From the NCBI GenBank assembly GCA_036873755.1, contig JAVTVY010016016.1, positions 1 through 64,000 on the forward strand: a stretch of DNA of 64,000 nucleotides. Direction: 5' to 3'. The stretch is from Hanleya hanleyi (taxonomy: Eukaryota; Mollusca; Polyplacophora; Lepidopleurida; Hanleyidae). Positions 1 through 10,439 of the stretch are shown here, piece by piece. Below the pieces are notes generated by a model. The model searched no databases, was not told the origin of the DNA, and saw only the letters and a program-made list of their open reading frames with translations. Position 1 is the first letter of the stretch; each line of letters opens with the position of its first letter. Both the position numbers and the translations under genes were made by a program.

Positions 1-1307
1 AGATTGACTTCCTCGTGATGAAAGATGAACTCAAAATTATTGCTGCAAATGTTAGTATTTGTGAATTTGTAAATAATGTGATAGCAAAGAAATGAATAAA
101 TTTGCGCTGATCGGGTTGACTTCATTTCAGTTTAGTCGAAACAGGGTCCCTTTTATTGTTATTTATAACGGATGATCCCTTTGTCCTTTGGGGTTCCCCG
201 TTCTATGTGACGAATTGTATGCGCACGCGATAGCCCCAAATAAGGACCAAGGTCAAGGCTTTTCCATTGTGGCCATTTTGCGGAGAAAATTCTGTCGCTG
301 GAAAAATACCTGCTAGATTGCCAGGCTGCACTCGCGTGTTATCAGACCTGTCAGTGTTGGGAATTACGTGATATGTATGCAGTAGATATTGGTCTTTTGA
401 ATTATCAAGGTGAGTGGGCAGGGAAATTCTTTCTTTTTTCATTTTGGGCCATTTTTCTCGCTCATATGTTGGCGGTGGTATTTTGATTTGCGTTCACTAT
501 GAAAGCCTACGGGACTACCATGGCTTGTCAGTAAACAACAGCATATTAAAAGAGAAAGCCTGGTGTCACGTTATACTGGACTAGTTCCAAGTGAGAGCCA
601 CAGCTTCATTATCATGATGACACTGGAAGAAAAAATCCACGAATGAGCCAAAGAAAGAAAAAAGAAAGAAAAATGAACTCGAGTTAATCCAAAAGTAGCT
701 CATATGTTACGCGTAAGGCTCAAATATAAATTTGACGATACAAATTGTGGAAAATGAGGACTCAATATCGAATCATTTATAGGTCTATCCATAGATAATA
801 TTGCAATTGGACTAATCTTCGATGGATATCCGCTAACTAATCGAGGTGTTCTCATGGTTGGTAAGTGGATCACCACCGACTCGCCCTGAGTGTACATGTA
901 CTAGCATAGGTCATTTTCCAACATATGTTTCTATGAACTGGAACCGTAGGCCTAGTGTTACTTTCCCAACATTAGGCAAGATGACATGATATGGAAGCCG
1001 ATTGCAGTCATCTAATATCTTTCGCACACATGAAAGTAACTCGAAACAGGGATGCGATAAAACAAAACACTCGAGGCGAAATCGTCAAATGTCTTTCGCA
1101 TCGCGTTTAGTTATTTTCGCGTTTTGGAGAGATTTTATACAAATCAAACCTATCTGCAAGGAGTTGCATTCCCCAACGAAAATGAGACTTAAAAAAGAAA
1201 ATCATTTTGGATTTTACTATAGGAAGCACATGGATAACGCCTTTCATCCGATAGGTTACCGTTCCAAATTTCAACAATCCGATTTCCGAACAATTATTTC
1301 ATGATAT
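1..1307. other. No gene recognised
   Basis: AT-rich DNA with only short, random-looking open frames. The only compositional feature is a short A/G-rich run near 650-672. I see no splice-supported coding segment, RNA gene or transposon terminus here. Confidence 0.5.
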
Positions 1308-1337
1308 AAATGGGCCAGTTTCATGAAATCGTACAAA

Positions 1338-4072
1338 TAACGGTAAAGACAAATCTAAAATTTAATTTGTGCGGTTTGGCTTCCAAAATGGAATTATTCA
1401 ATACCTTGTAAGTCACAAAGACTGTTTTCATGTCAACAAAGCTAGAGTCAGCGTACTTATTTCCCAAGACATTTTTACCCATTCTAGCCCATGTTATTAC
1501 CAGATGATGGTGAAGAAATGACATATTTGTAACGGTAAAGACCATTCAAGACCATTTTATTTTACCTAACCAGTTAGTTTTATTTTCTTAATGCAAGTCA
1601 AGCTGACTCTTGCTAAATATTCTTTTGCTGTTTTTCAAGTTCGAAGAAAGTTTATAATCAGAATGTCACTTCAATTTTCTAAATAACTGTGTTAGTTGGC
1701 AAAAAAAAATTGTAGTTCTTTACCTTATGGCATTTTATAACGGTGAAGACAAGTTCGAATAACGGTAAAGACAGATTATGTCAACATGTCGAGGCAGGCT
1801 GAGCTGAATTAGTGTGTCTTTCATAGTAAAGTGTTGTTGATATACAATTTTAGATTCCTTGTGCTTTGGTAACAATCTTAAATAACTTACTGACATAACT
1901 CACTAACGATAAAGACAGACAATAAGTGCGACACAGACTTTGTTTTTAAATTTGTAGATAACGTGCTCTGATGCCACAAAGGCTGGAGGAAAAATGGCTG
2001 CCCACACCCTGTAATTTAAGAATGACAGAATATGACATTTCTTGTGCTATATTTCTCGACAAACCTTTTCTGATAACGGTAAGGACAGTTGAATAAATCC
2101 AATGTTTTTGTAATATTTTTCAAATGTCAAGATATGTGAAATGAAGAGGACTTTAAATTCTCATATATTTTATCAGAAGTTCATAAAACTAGAAGTCCCC
2201 AACGATCACTTAGACAAGGTAGACTGCAGTGGCCACCGTCAGCCTTCCTACAACGCTTCATGTGACGTAAGATATAAAATCTGCGCAACACAGCTGCTGT
2301 CGGCAGCTGAATTACCTAAATTTGAACTGAGGAATCATGGTAATTATACGGCGCACACAGTCTGGCCTTATGCAACGATACGGTGACCCAGAAAACCGGT
2401 TGTGCTGACATCGGGGTCAACATTTATATCGTCGGATCCAAACTTCTGCCCAGCGTAGGTCTACCTGTACTTTAGACCCGTGTTGTCTTCTTTTACACAT
2501 TACTTCGATGTTGTAAATGGGCAATAAAGCGTTTATTGAATTACAATCGAGTATGGTCGTAGTTCATTTATTCTGGGGACCCAGGTCTGTAGTACCTTGT
2601 AAACTCTGGGAGATAATACGGGAAGTTCATTTCTTTGCTTTATTAAACCCGATGGCCCACTAACGGGTGAGCATGATATTACTATGTATGTCTTTTTCTT
2701 TTATTGTGCATCTAAAATCCCAAAATCTATAATCTATCATGTCCGTCCGAACTACAGACATTTGGTGATACGAATGGCTTTATGTTTACACAGTTTGAAT
2801 CAGGTCGAGTTCAAAGGAATGTTCTGACCCATTGGTCATAAACCTCAATTTTGTGAGGTCATTATATGACGTAACCAACACTGGCGACCAATGAAGATTC
2901 GATTTTCTTGCAACCGAAGTTCAAAATACTACAGAAATATCGCATATAAGGACTATCTGGAATTTTACTAACGGGCCACAAAGGCAAATGATTGGCCACC
3001 AGATTTAGAAGCACAAGCCCCATTACATGTAACGGCTAGACTCGGAGAGAAAACGGAAGGGGAAAGCTGTTGCGCTCGTGACGATGAGTTCATTCAGCTC
3101 GGCCTCCCCAATTCTGTTCTCTTGTTTAATTAAATAAATGTATCAACTTGGGTTACATTTCATTGAATAAATATTATTGATGACGGGAGGTTTGAATCAG
3201 GAGTGTAAGAAGAACGAATATACATAGAATGCCGCGTCTGACAATTTAGCGGAGTGCTTATTTGCATATGGATAGACTTCCTGGATAAATCTAGAGGGAT
3301 ATATTAATTAAGTAATATTGTTATCAGTGTTCGTAACTAACAGTCAACAGATATTTTGTTCTCATGGAAGTACAAATAAATCAACCCAACATCGCCACGA
3401 GGACTTAACATAGGCGAGTCGCGGTTTTGATAATTTTCTGTGATATGCAGTGTCACGGCTTCTGATAAAACTCCCATGATGCATTGCGTCACCTTCGGCG
3501 GTTTGACTCGGGTCGCTGCAGTTGTATTCGCGGCTGTAGGAGTCTATTCCTGACATTCCAAAATTGTCTCCCCTGGCAGTTCGCCAGTTCCCGCTAGGAG
3601 GCAATGTTTTCAACTGGATGCGCTAAAACGGGTAACATGCCGTCGTAGTCCGACAGGCAGCCCCTACATGCTATTTAATAAACTGATATATATTCAATGC
3701 ATTGAATAGATATCAGTTTATTAAATAGCATGAAGAGGATGTATGTCGGACTAATGCCGTCGATGATACCGAATACATCGTTGGACACTTCCAGTTTATG
3801 GACTTCAGATTTTACATAATAGTATCCAACAGAAAGATTCTTTTTATTAAATACTGTGTTTGTTAACCTTCAAAGTGCATTTGCAACGTTAACGGTAAAG
3901 ACAAATTCATTTTCATATTTGAAAATTTAATTTTTTAAAGCAGTTTTTTTATCACAATAGGCATCTTACAAAAGAGAAAAACTAAAAAATGTTTTATCAT
4001 CTGGCATTTCCAGCAGATCTCTGACTGTAAAATGAACAAAATGTAAAAAAAAAAAAATTGTCTTTACCGTTA
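1338..4072. repeat. Dispersed 13-bp motif TAACGGTAAAGAC, eight copies
   Basis: Copies or one-base variants start at 1338, 1530, 1738, 1760, 1904, 2074 and 3890 on the plus strand. One reverse-complement copy (4060-4072) forms part of the right inverted end. Seven copies point the same way and six lie in the left 0.8 kb, so the element is asymmetric. This pattern is typical of subterminal binding sites for a transposase, though a host-factor site is possible. Confidence 0.75.
3646..3760. repeat. Hairpin-forming inverted repeat inside the transposon
   Basis: The stretch CATGCTATTTAATAAACTGA is repeated in reverse complement about 25 bp further on, giving a long near-perfect stem around a short A/T loop. 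Outer sequence on both sides (GTCCGACA versus TGTCGGAC) extends the pairing imperfectly. It may be a small nested foldback element. Confidence 0.65.
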
Positions 4073-4614
4073 TTTGTACATTTCATGAAAATGGCCCAAA
4101 TACTTTTGAGAACGAATCCATCGGTGAATGTTAGGTATTGTTCATTTTACTGTTTGGTGACGGTTTTGATCACGTTGATAACTGAACATAACTAAAAAGG
4201 GGACCATTTCTCTGCAGTTACCAGCAAGTACGGAATGAAAAGCAACACTGGGCTGATAAACGTTCAGTAACTGAAGAACTATCGATCACGTTAGCGATAT
4301 ACGGTTACCGATAAGTACCTAAGTTGGAAAGGTTGTGTTGGAAACATAGCAGTAATTCGTGTAAACCCCTTGGTAACTGCTTGACAGCAGGACATTGGAA
4401 TGAAATGGTTGATATATCTGGGTGGACACTGGTTGGTTACCGGTTGGTGACTGATTATTTAAAAACTGAACACTTCCGCAAAGGAACCTGCCTTTCCAGT
4501 ATTTGTCAGTTAATTAACAATGCTGATTGATAGCAGATTGCCTCTGCACCACAGTCTCTTTTTGTTCTTCCATTCCTCAGATTAGTATCCAATCATTGAC
4601 GAAAAGTGGAAAAT

Positions 4615-4929
4615 ATGAGCGAAACAAATGCAGACGATCTTGTACAAAGTCCATTGACATATGTGGGTGAAAATACGTCAAGGTTATTTCCAAATTGGTC
4701 ACACCAACATAAGGGTTCATGTGGGACACAGGCGGAGATTAAACAAGAACCGACTGTGTGCGATTCTTCTGCTACTGTGGTCCATGGTGAACAGTCGTCA
4801 GATGTATCTCACCAATCTGAAGATGGTTTGCTGTGTAGGAGAATTAAACCAGAGCCTTCAGACACCTTATCTGATCCTAGCATTTCTTCATGCAAGTATA
4901 CTGGCATATTCAACAGAAAGGAAGACAAA
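4615..4929 (+). CDS. Zinc-finger gene A, exon 1 (acidic, SUMO-motif-rich N-terminus)
   Basis: This encodes the first 105 residues of a C2H2 zinc-finger protein. The ATG at 4615 is the first Met of the open frame. The exon ends exactly at a consensus donor (AAA|GTAAGT) in phase 0. It has no finger. It is acidic and polar and contains two psi-K-x-E sites with a following Pro (IKQEP near residue 42, IKPEP near residue 78), the consensus for SUMO conjugation that is common in the N-termini of such transcription factors. The frame would stop soon after the donor, at about 4992, which supports splicing. Joined in phase to the exon at 6013, the product is about 931 residues. The exon structure is inferred from splice consensus and frame; the transcription-factor role follows from the family. 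Confidence 0.7.
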
Positions 4930-6012
4930 GTAAGTAGAATATCGTTAACAATGCATGTAGATTGTATGCTTACCTTTCCTCGTCATCTCTAGCTATAGTC
5001 CGTCTGACAAAGTCGTACCATGGTCGAATATTTGACACAGTTATAAGACCAGCAGTAATGTTTGAGAGTGCTGAATCACATTCGTGACCTCTCCGAATAT
5101 ACCCATATTTGAGCAAATTTGAAGCCATCAATGCGTCGTATATTTCATCCCCTTTTTTTGACTCAGTTGTAAATATCCGTGATTGTTTTGAATAGAGCTG
5201 CATCCACGTGACAGTCCCTCCAAAGAGATCGTTCTACAGCTCATTCTCATTCTAAACTTACTTGTCTGTGAACGTACACGGTGAAGCACGCTACAACACC
5301 ATCCGTTAATTTTCTGTTCGATGGACAGTTCAAATAATTGCTATAATGCCCACATGTACATGCAAGGATGGTAGGCAGAGTATACAGACCTGCATTATGG
5401 AGTTTGTTTGAACCTAGTCAAGTGCATGTCCATGCCTTCGTTCGTTCCTGTCATTTCGTCCATGCCTTTACATTGAATTTTCATGTCAATTCCGGACCAC
5501 TTACCTAGGCCTACATGGGACTTAGGCTCCATCCGTCAATAAAACAACCCTTTTCCCTTTTTGTACCCTATTTGTATCGAGTTCGGCAAAAAATAATGTA
5601 GCTGCGGATCACGTGACCCGTAGGTTTCAACAATTCAATCGCCGAGGGCATGGGCACTAAGATAGTTTGAACCACGCTTTTTTTCGGCTGCTGTTTAGAA
5701 TAAGATCAGTAGTCTTTGGAATCATAATATTCTTCTAAAATGCAGGTTATTTTATTCATTTTTCAACAAAGCAAAATGAATTGGATTGAATTGGGTCAAG
5801 CGGCGCCTCCGATTAACTCTGTTAATCTGATTAGTGAATATTACACTAGTGTTTCAAGTTCAAGCCTCCCCCAAAAGCATATTGCTCGATATACGCAAAC
5901 AAACATAGGCGAAAATATAGATAAAGAACTGGGAATGGCTTGTAATATTATATTGTGAAGTTTCTTCGTGAATATCAATGAAATATGTATCATACCCGTT
6001 TTCTCTTAACAG
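4930..6012 (+). other. Intron of zinc-finger gene A
   Basis: It begins GTAAGT and ends in a pyrimidine-containing tract TTCTCTTAACAG. Both flanking exons are in phase 0. Short open frames inside it have no recognisable product. Confidence 0.65.
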
Positions 6013-8493
6013 ACAGGTGTCTATTGTGACATGATACCGTCTGAAACAGCAAGTCATGGTACCAGTGAACCTTTCCCCATAGCCTTATATCGACGCCACG
6101 CTGCTTCAGAGGAACATTCAATAGCCATAGAAAATACCGGCCTGGAAAACTCGGGTACTGGAGAATTGCAGAGAACATGCTCACTGGCAGGTACGGAAAG
6201 CGGGTCTGTTGAATCAGACTTGACAGATTTACTGGACTCTACAGGGAATATATGTAGCACTGTTCTGCGTGGAGAGGTTCCCATACAAGACCCACCCGTT
6301 GATGATACCAGGACTAGCAGCAGAGACAGACGATACAGGTGTTCACAGTGTGAGTTCCAGGTTTCTCATAAAAGTCAGCTTGCTCGACATACAAGAACTC
6401 ACACGGGAGAGAATCCGCACCGCTGTCCACAGTGTAGCTATAGAACTGGAGAAAAATGGACTCTTGATCGACACATGAAACGACACAGCGGGGAAAAGCC
6501 ACACAAGTGCTTACTTTGTGATTATAGATCGGTGGAAAGAAGTGATGTCAGGCGACACATGAAAAGGCACGGCTTGGTTTTGCCTTCTCTGAGGAAACGG
6601 AAAATAGAGGACCGGAGAAACGAGTTAGTTGAGCCAGACCTTTCCAGTTCTCCAAAACCGGCAGAGAGCCTGAATAACACTGTTCTACATATAATATACA
6701 CTGAAGATGACCACAGTATAGAAAAGCATTCACCAGGGACATGGAGAACAGAGGACCAGGACAACAAGTCAATCGAGCCGGATTCGACGAATTTTCTAGA
6801 ATTCTCTCAGAGCCTGCAGGACACTGTTCCATATAAAACATGCACTGCAGATAATCAATACAAAGGCTCAGTCTGTGATTATGAGGCGCTCACCGATGAT
6901 TCCCTTGCTGGACATAGCAAAACTCCAGATTTACTGGACTCTAGAGGGAATATATGTAGCACTGTTCTGCGTAGAGATGTTCTCGCACAAGACCCACCTG
7001 TTGATGATACCAGGACTAGCAGCAGAGACAGACGATATAGGTGTCCACAGTGCGAATTCCAGGCTTCTCATAAAAGTCAGCTTGCTCGACATACAAGAAC
7101 TCACACGGGAGAGAATCCACACCGCTGTCCACAGTGTAGCTATAGAACTGCAGAAAAATGGACCCTTGATCGACACATGAAACGACACAGCGGGGAAAAG
7201 CCACACAAGTGCTTACTTTGTGATTATAGATCGGTGGAAAGAAGTGATGTCAGGCGACACATGAAAAGGCACGGCTTGGTTTTGCATTCTCTGAGGAAAC
7301 GGAAAATAGAGGACCGGAAAAACGAGTTAGTTGAGCCGGACCTTTCCAGTTCTCCAAAACCGGCAGAGAGCCTGAATAACACTGTTCTACATATAACATA
7401 CACTGAAGATGACCACAGTATAGGGAAACATTCACCAGGGACATGGAGAACAGAGGACCAGGGCAACAAGTCAATCGAGCCGGATTCAGCGAATTTTCTA
7501 GAATCCTCTCAGAGCCTGCAGGACACTGTTCCATATAAAACATGCACTGCAGATAATCAATACAAAGGCTCAGTCTGTGATTATGAGGCGCTCGCCGATG
7601 ATTCCCTTGCTGGAGATAGCAAAACTCACCACAGTACAAAACTATACAATTGTCCACAATGCGACTTTAGGACTTCTAAAAAAAGAATGTTCGCTCAGCA
7701 TAAAAGAACACACGCTGGGGAGAAGCCTCACACGTGTGTATTGTGTGATTATAGGACTAGTGAAAAATATAATCTCGTAAGGCACATGAAGAGACACAGT
7801 GGGGAAAAGCCATACAAATGCACACACTGTGCTTATAGGTCAGCCGAAAACAGTGATCTCGTGCGGCACACGCGTACTCACACAAATGAAAGACCGTACA
7901 AGTGTAGACAGTGTGATCACTCGGCTATTTGTAAAAGTGCACTTGTTCAACACATGAGAACACATTCAGGAGAGAAACCATACAAGTGTTCGCTGTGTGA
8001 TTATATTTCTGCCCAAGCAAGTTGCATCGCGCGGCACTATGATAACATACACAACAACGAGAAGCAATACTTGTGTTCCCTGTGTGGATATAACTCGGCT
8101 AGAAATGATTCTCTGCTGAAGCACATGCAAACACACAATGGGGAGAAGCCATACAAGTGTGTACTCTGCGATTTCTGCTCTTCCAGAAAAGGTAACCTCA
8201 CTCAGCACATGTTAACGCACAACGAAGAGAAGCCATACAAATGTGGGGTGTGTGATTACAGGTCTACCCGACGATATCACGTCGTCCAGCATATGAGAAC
8301 ACACAGTGGAGAAAGGCCTTACAAGTGTACCGTGTGTGAATATAGATCTGCCGTAAAGTCTACCATGGTTGAACATATCAGAAGGCATAGGGGTGAAAAG
8401 CCGTTTAAGTGTTCTATGTGTGATTACCGATCCGTCAGTAAAGGCAATGTCAGGATACATATGAGAACACATGGTGTGGGCAAGCATAAGTGA
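6013..8493 (+). CDS. Zinc-finger gene A, exon 2 (16 C2H2 fingers)
   Basis: This exon encodes the rest of a sequence-specific DNA-binding protein of the C2H2 class, expected in the nucleus. After the acceptor the reading frame runs open to the TGA at 8491-8493. A short PFPIALY motif lies near the exon start (6067-6087). Three fingers follow (6337-6560), then a linker of about 150 residues with a basic RKRKIEDRR stretch that could serve as a nuclear signal. A near-identical second copy of that whole unit comes next, then ten fingers with TGEKPY-type linkers (7651-8475). Most fingers read YKCxxCDYRS...HMRTH. One finger (near 8000-8050) has an extra residue in its H-x-H spacing (HYDNIH). The target DNA cannot be read from sequence alone. 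Confidence 0.9.
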   Translation, partial: TGVYCDMIPSETASHGTSEPFPIALYRRHAASEEHSIAIENTGLENSGTGELQRTCSLAGTESGSVESDLTDLLDSTGNICSTVLRGEVPIQDPPVDDTRTSSRDRRYRCSQCEFQVSHKSQLARHTRTHTGENPHRCPQCSYRTGEKWTLDRHMKRHSGEKPHKCLLCDYRSVERSDVRRHMKRHGLVLPSLRKRKIEDRRNELVEPDLSSSPKPAESLNNTVLHIIYTEDDHSIEKHSPGTWRTEDQDNKSIEPDSTNFLEFSQSLQDTVPYKTCTADNQYKGSVCDYEALTDDSLAGHSKTPDLLDSRGNICSTVLRRDVLAQDPPVDDTRTSSRDRRYRCPQCEFQASHKSQLARHTRTHTGENPHRCPQCSYRTAEKWTLDRHMKRHSGEKPHKCLLCDYRSVERSDVRRHMKRHGLVLHSLRKRKIEDRKNELVEPDLSSSPKPAESLNNTVLHITYTEDDHSIGKHSPGTWRTEDQGNKSIEPDSANFLESSQSLQDTVPYKTCTADNQYKGSVCDYEALADDSLAGDSKTHHSTKLYNCPQCDFRTSKKRMFAQHKRTHAGEKPHTCVLCDYRTSEKYNLVRHMKRHSGEKPYKCTHCAYRSAENSDLVRHTRTHTNERPYKCRQCDHSAICKSALVQHMRTHSGEKPYKCSLCDYISAQASCIARHYDNIHNNEKQYLCSLCGYNSARNDSLLKHMQTHNGEKPYKCVLCDFCSSRKGNLTQHMLTHNEEKPYKCGVCDYRSTRRYHVVQHMRTHSGERPYKCTVCEYRSAVKSTMVEHIRRHRGEKPFKCSMCDYRSVSKGNVRIHMRTHGVGKHK
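6226..7627 (+). repeat. 702-bp in-frame tandem duplication inside zinc-finger gene A
   Basis: The unit starting GATTTACTGGACTCTA at 6226 recurs at 6928 with only scattered substitutions. It spans exactly 234 codons: a linker, three fingers, the basic stretch and the following acidic linker. The length is a multiple of three, so the frame is kept. The high identity indicates a recent duplication or ongoing gene conversion. Confidence 0.9.
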
Positions 8494-10439
8494 TCACTAT
8501 GTCACATAATCTATCCAGAAACCAACAAAGATAACACATCGAGAAGTTCTTTTACAAATTTGCTCGTACGTCATAATCCATTTATATTTGGATAACACTA
8601 ATCGTTAAGCACTACCTCAGTGCTGATAGGAATTCCTTCTGGGATTCAAAGGCCACATTCGTGAGAGCCTGATGTGCAACTGCCAGGAGCAGTTAGGCAG
8701 CTTCAGAGTAAATGACATGGTCCACTGCCTGTAGGAATTAACCGTTGGCGATAAGATGCGTAATGGATGTTCCCATATCTGAATCTTGATCCGCTCTGAG
8801 GAAGTAGGTTTTTACTCTCGGTGAGTTCGGCTATAACTCTCCACTCACTCGACAGTGGAATAAGAAACGTCACATATGAGCCGATTAAGCTCCACGCAGT
8901 CCAACGATTTTAGACTCACTGGTGTCAACAACCAAAACTTATTTAAGTTTATAATCGAGTTTATATTTATTTTTCATCAATCAGAACCGAGCTGAGTTGA
9001 TCCATTCGTGGGACCGTGTTTCTTTGGAGATGTCACGGGCTGTTTGTTGTCATTTAAAATCCGACTACTTCGCCCAGCGAGTGGGTTACTTAGGTCTCAC
9101 CTCCCATCCGAGTCGAACTCTAATCATAGACAGCCTAACTGCATTTTCCCAATACCTGGATCGGTTGGAAGAACTCCGTTGAATACGCTGTTTGTTTAAA
9201 TACCTCGTATTTGTTTAGATGAATCATTAAATTTTGTCAAATTTGAGGTGTTCCTATCAATCTCATGCATCCTCTGTATACCATTGCTATTCTTGCTTTA
9301 TCATCTTTAACTTGATACTTCAAAAACTTTGTAGGCGGTTCCCATAAAACCCGTATAAAGCGAGATTTATGGTTAAAAAACAGCGAAATGACCAAAGGTA
9401 TCACAACTTCTTATGACATCAATGTCGAAACTCAGTGGTATTAACAATAATTACAACTGATGCGAATTTGGTTCAACTCATTATTAGGTGCAGTATTATT
9501 ATTAGGTGCAGTATTATTTTCAATCAGAATAAAGAAATCTGCGCAGGAATACCTTTGGACCATGGATAAATCTCCGCTGTTTACTGTCCCAAAGAAGGCA
9601 ATTTGATCAGTTCGCCTTGTTGATATATTGTTGGTAATTAGCAATTACAAAATTAACTCAAAACTTATTTTGCGTTTCGTGCATTTACATGTAATCACAT
9701 TTGATCTAAGCCACAATATCACTACCATCAGCGAAAGGTCATTTTGTTCACATCAACCTCTGTGACACTGATCTATCAGATAAAAGTATGCCACATATTG
9801 GTCACTTAGAAACAGCCGATCGCGCACGCCAAACAGTTGACCCAGTTTGGTGATACAGCTACGTCTCATAAATATCTCTGATGCAAACAGACACTGTGAA
9901 TGAATATCAGACATGTTTTTGTGACATAGTGATAATTTTACAGACAATACAATCGTGTCGTGTACAACCAAACAAGAAGGGTTATGTTGTGAACACTGCA
10001 ATTGGCACCATTGTCAGTGTGTTGACCTACAGACTGTTTTCATTCGCTTGGTGAGGAAGCTTATATTCGAAAAAAATATATATTCCCAACATAAAGTATA
10101 TTAACCGGTAAATAATACGTTCGTTTTTATATTTCTTCTCTGAAATATTAATTGTTTGGGTGGTATACTCAGCTGGAATCACTCACACGCTAAATTGTGT
10201 GACTCACACTCTAATTGTAGCCATTCAGTGTCGGACAGAACATCGCGAAGTTACGTTTTATATAAGAAAACACCTCCCTTACACGTTCATAAAGTCAGAC
10301 CGCGGTTCGCAGTTTGTTATTCAGATGTGGAGAAAAACAACCGTATTTTTTATTATGAGTAATGTTAACTCCAAACTGCATAGTAAGAGAGAATATCATG
10401 CTCTAATAAATGTTTGCATATTCATATCTCAAATCGACG
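8494..10439. other. No gene recognised
   Basis: This is the 3' flank of zinc-finger gene A and intergenic DNA. A short direct repeat (ATTATTAGGTGCAGTATT, twice near 9480-9515) is the only structure I see. No open frame has family-like features. Confidence 0.5.

Larger units (their letters stand above)
1312..4097. mobile_element. Non-autonomous DNA transposon, 2.79 kb, with ~40-bp inverted ends
   Basis: The left end begins GGGCCAGTTTCATGAAAT and runs through TACAAATAACGGTAAAGAC. The right end is the near-perfect reverse complement, finishing ATTTCATGAAAATGGCCC. The element is flanked by the same four bases, AAAT (1308-1311 and 4098-4101), a plausible target-site duplication. The interior has no transposase-like frame; the longest open frames (for example near 2141-2386) have no recognisable motif. 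The 13-bp core of the inverted end recurs inside, as subterminal transposase-binding sites do in many cut-and-paste elements. I cannot assign a superfamily: the 4-bp duplication and GGGCC ends do not match one family I can name with certainty. The boundaries are seen directly; mobility by a helper transposase is inferred. Confidence 0.7.
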
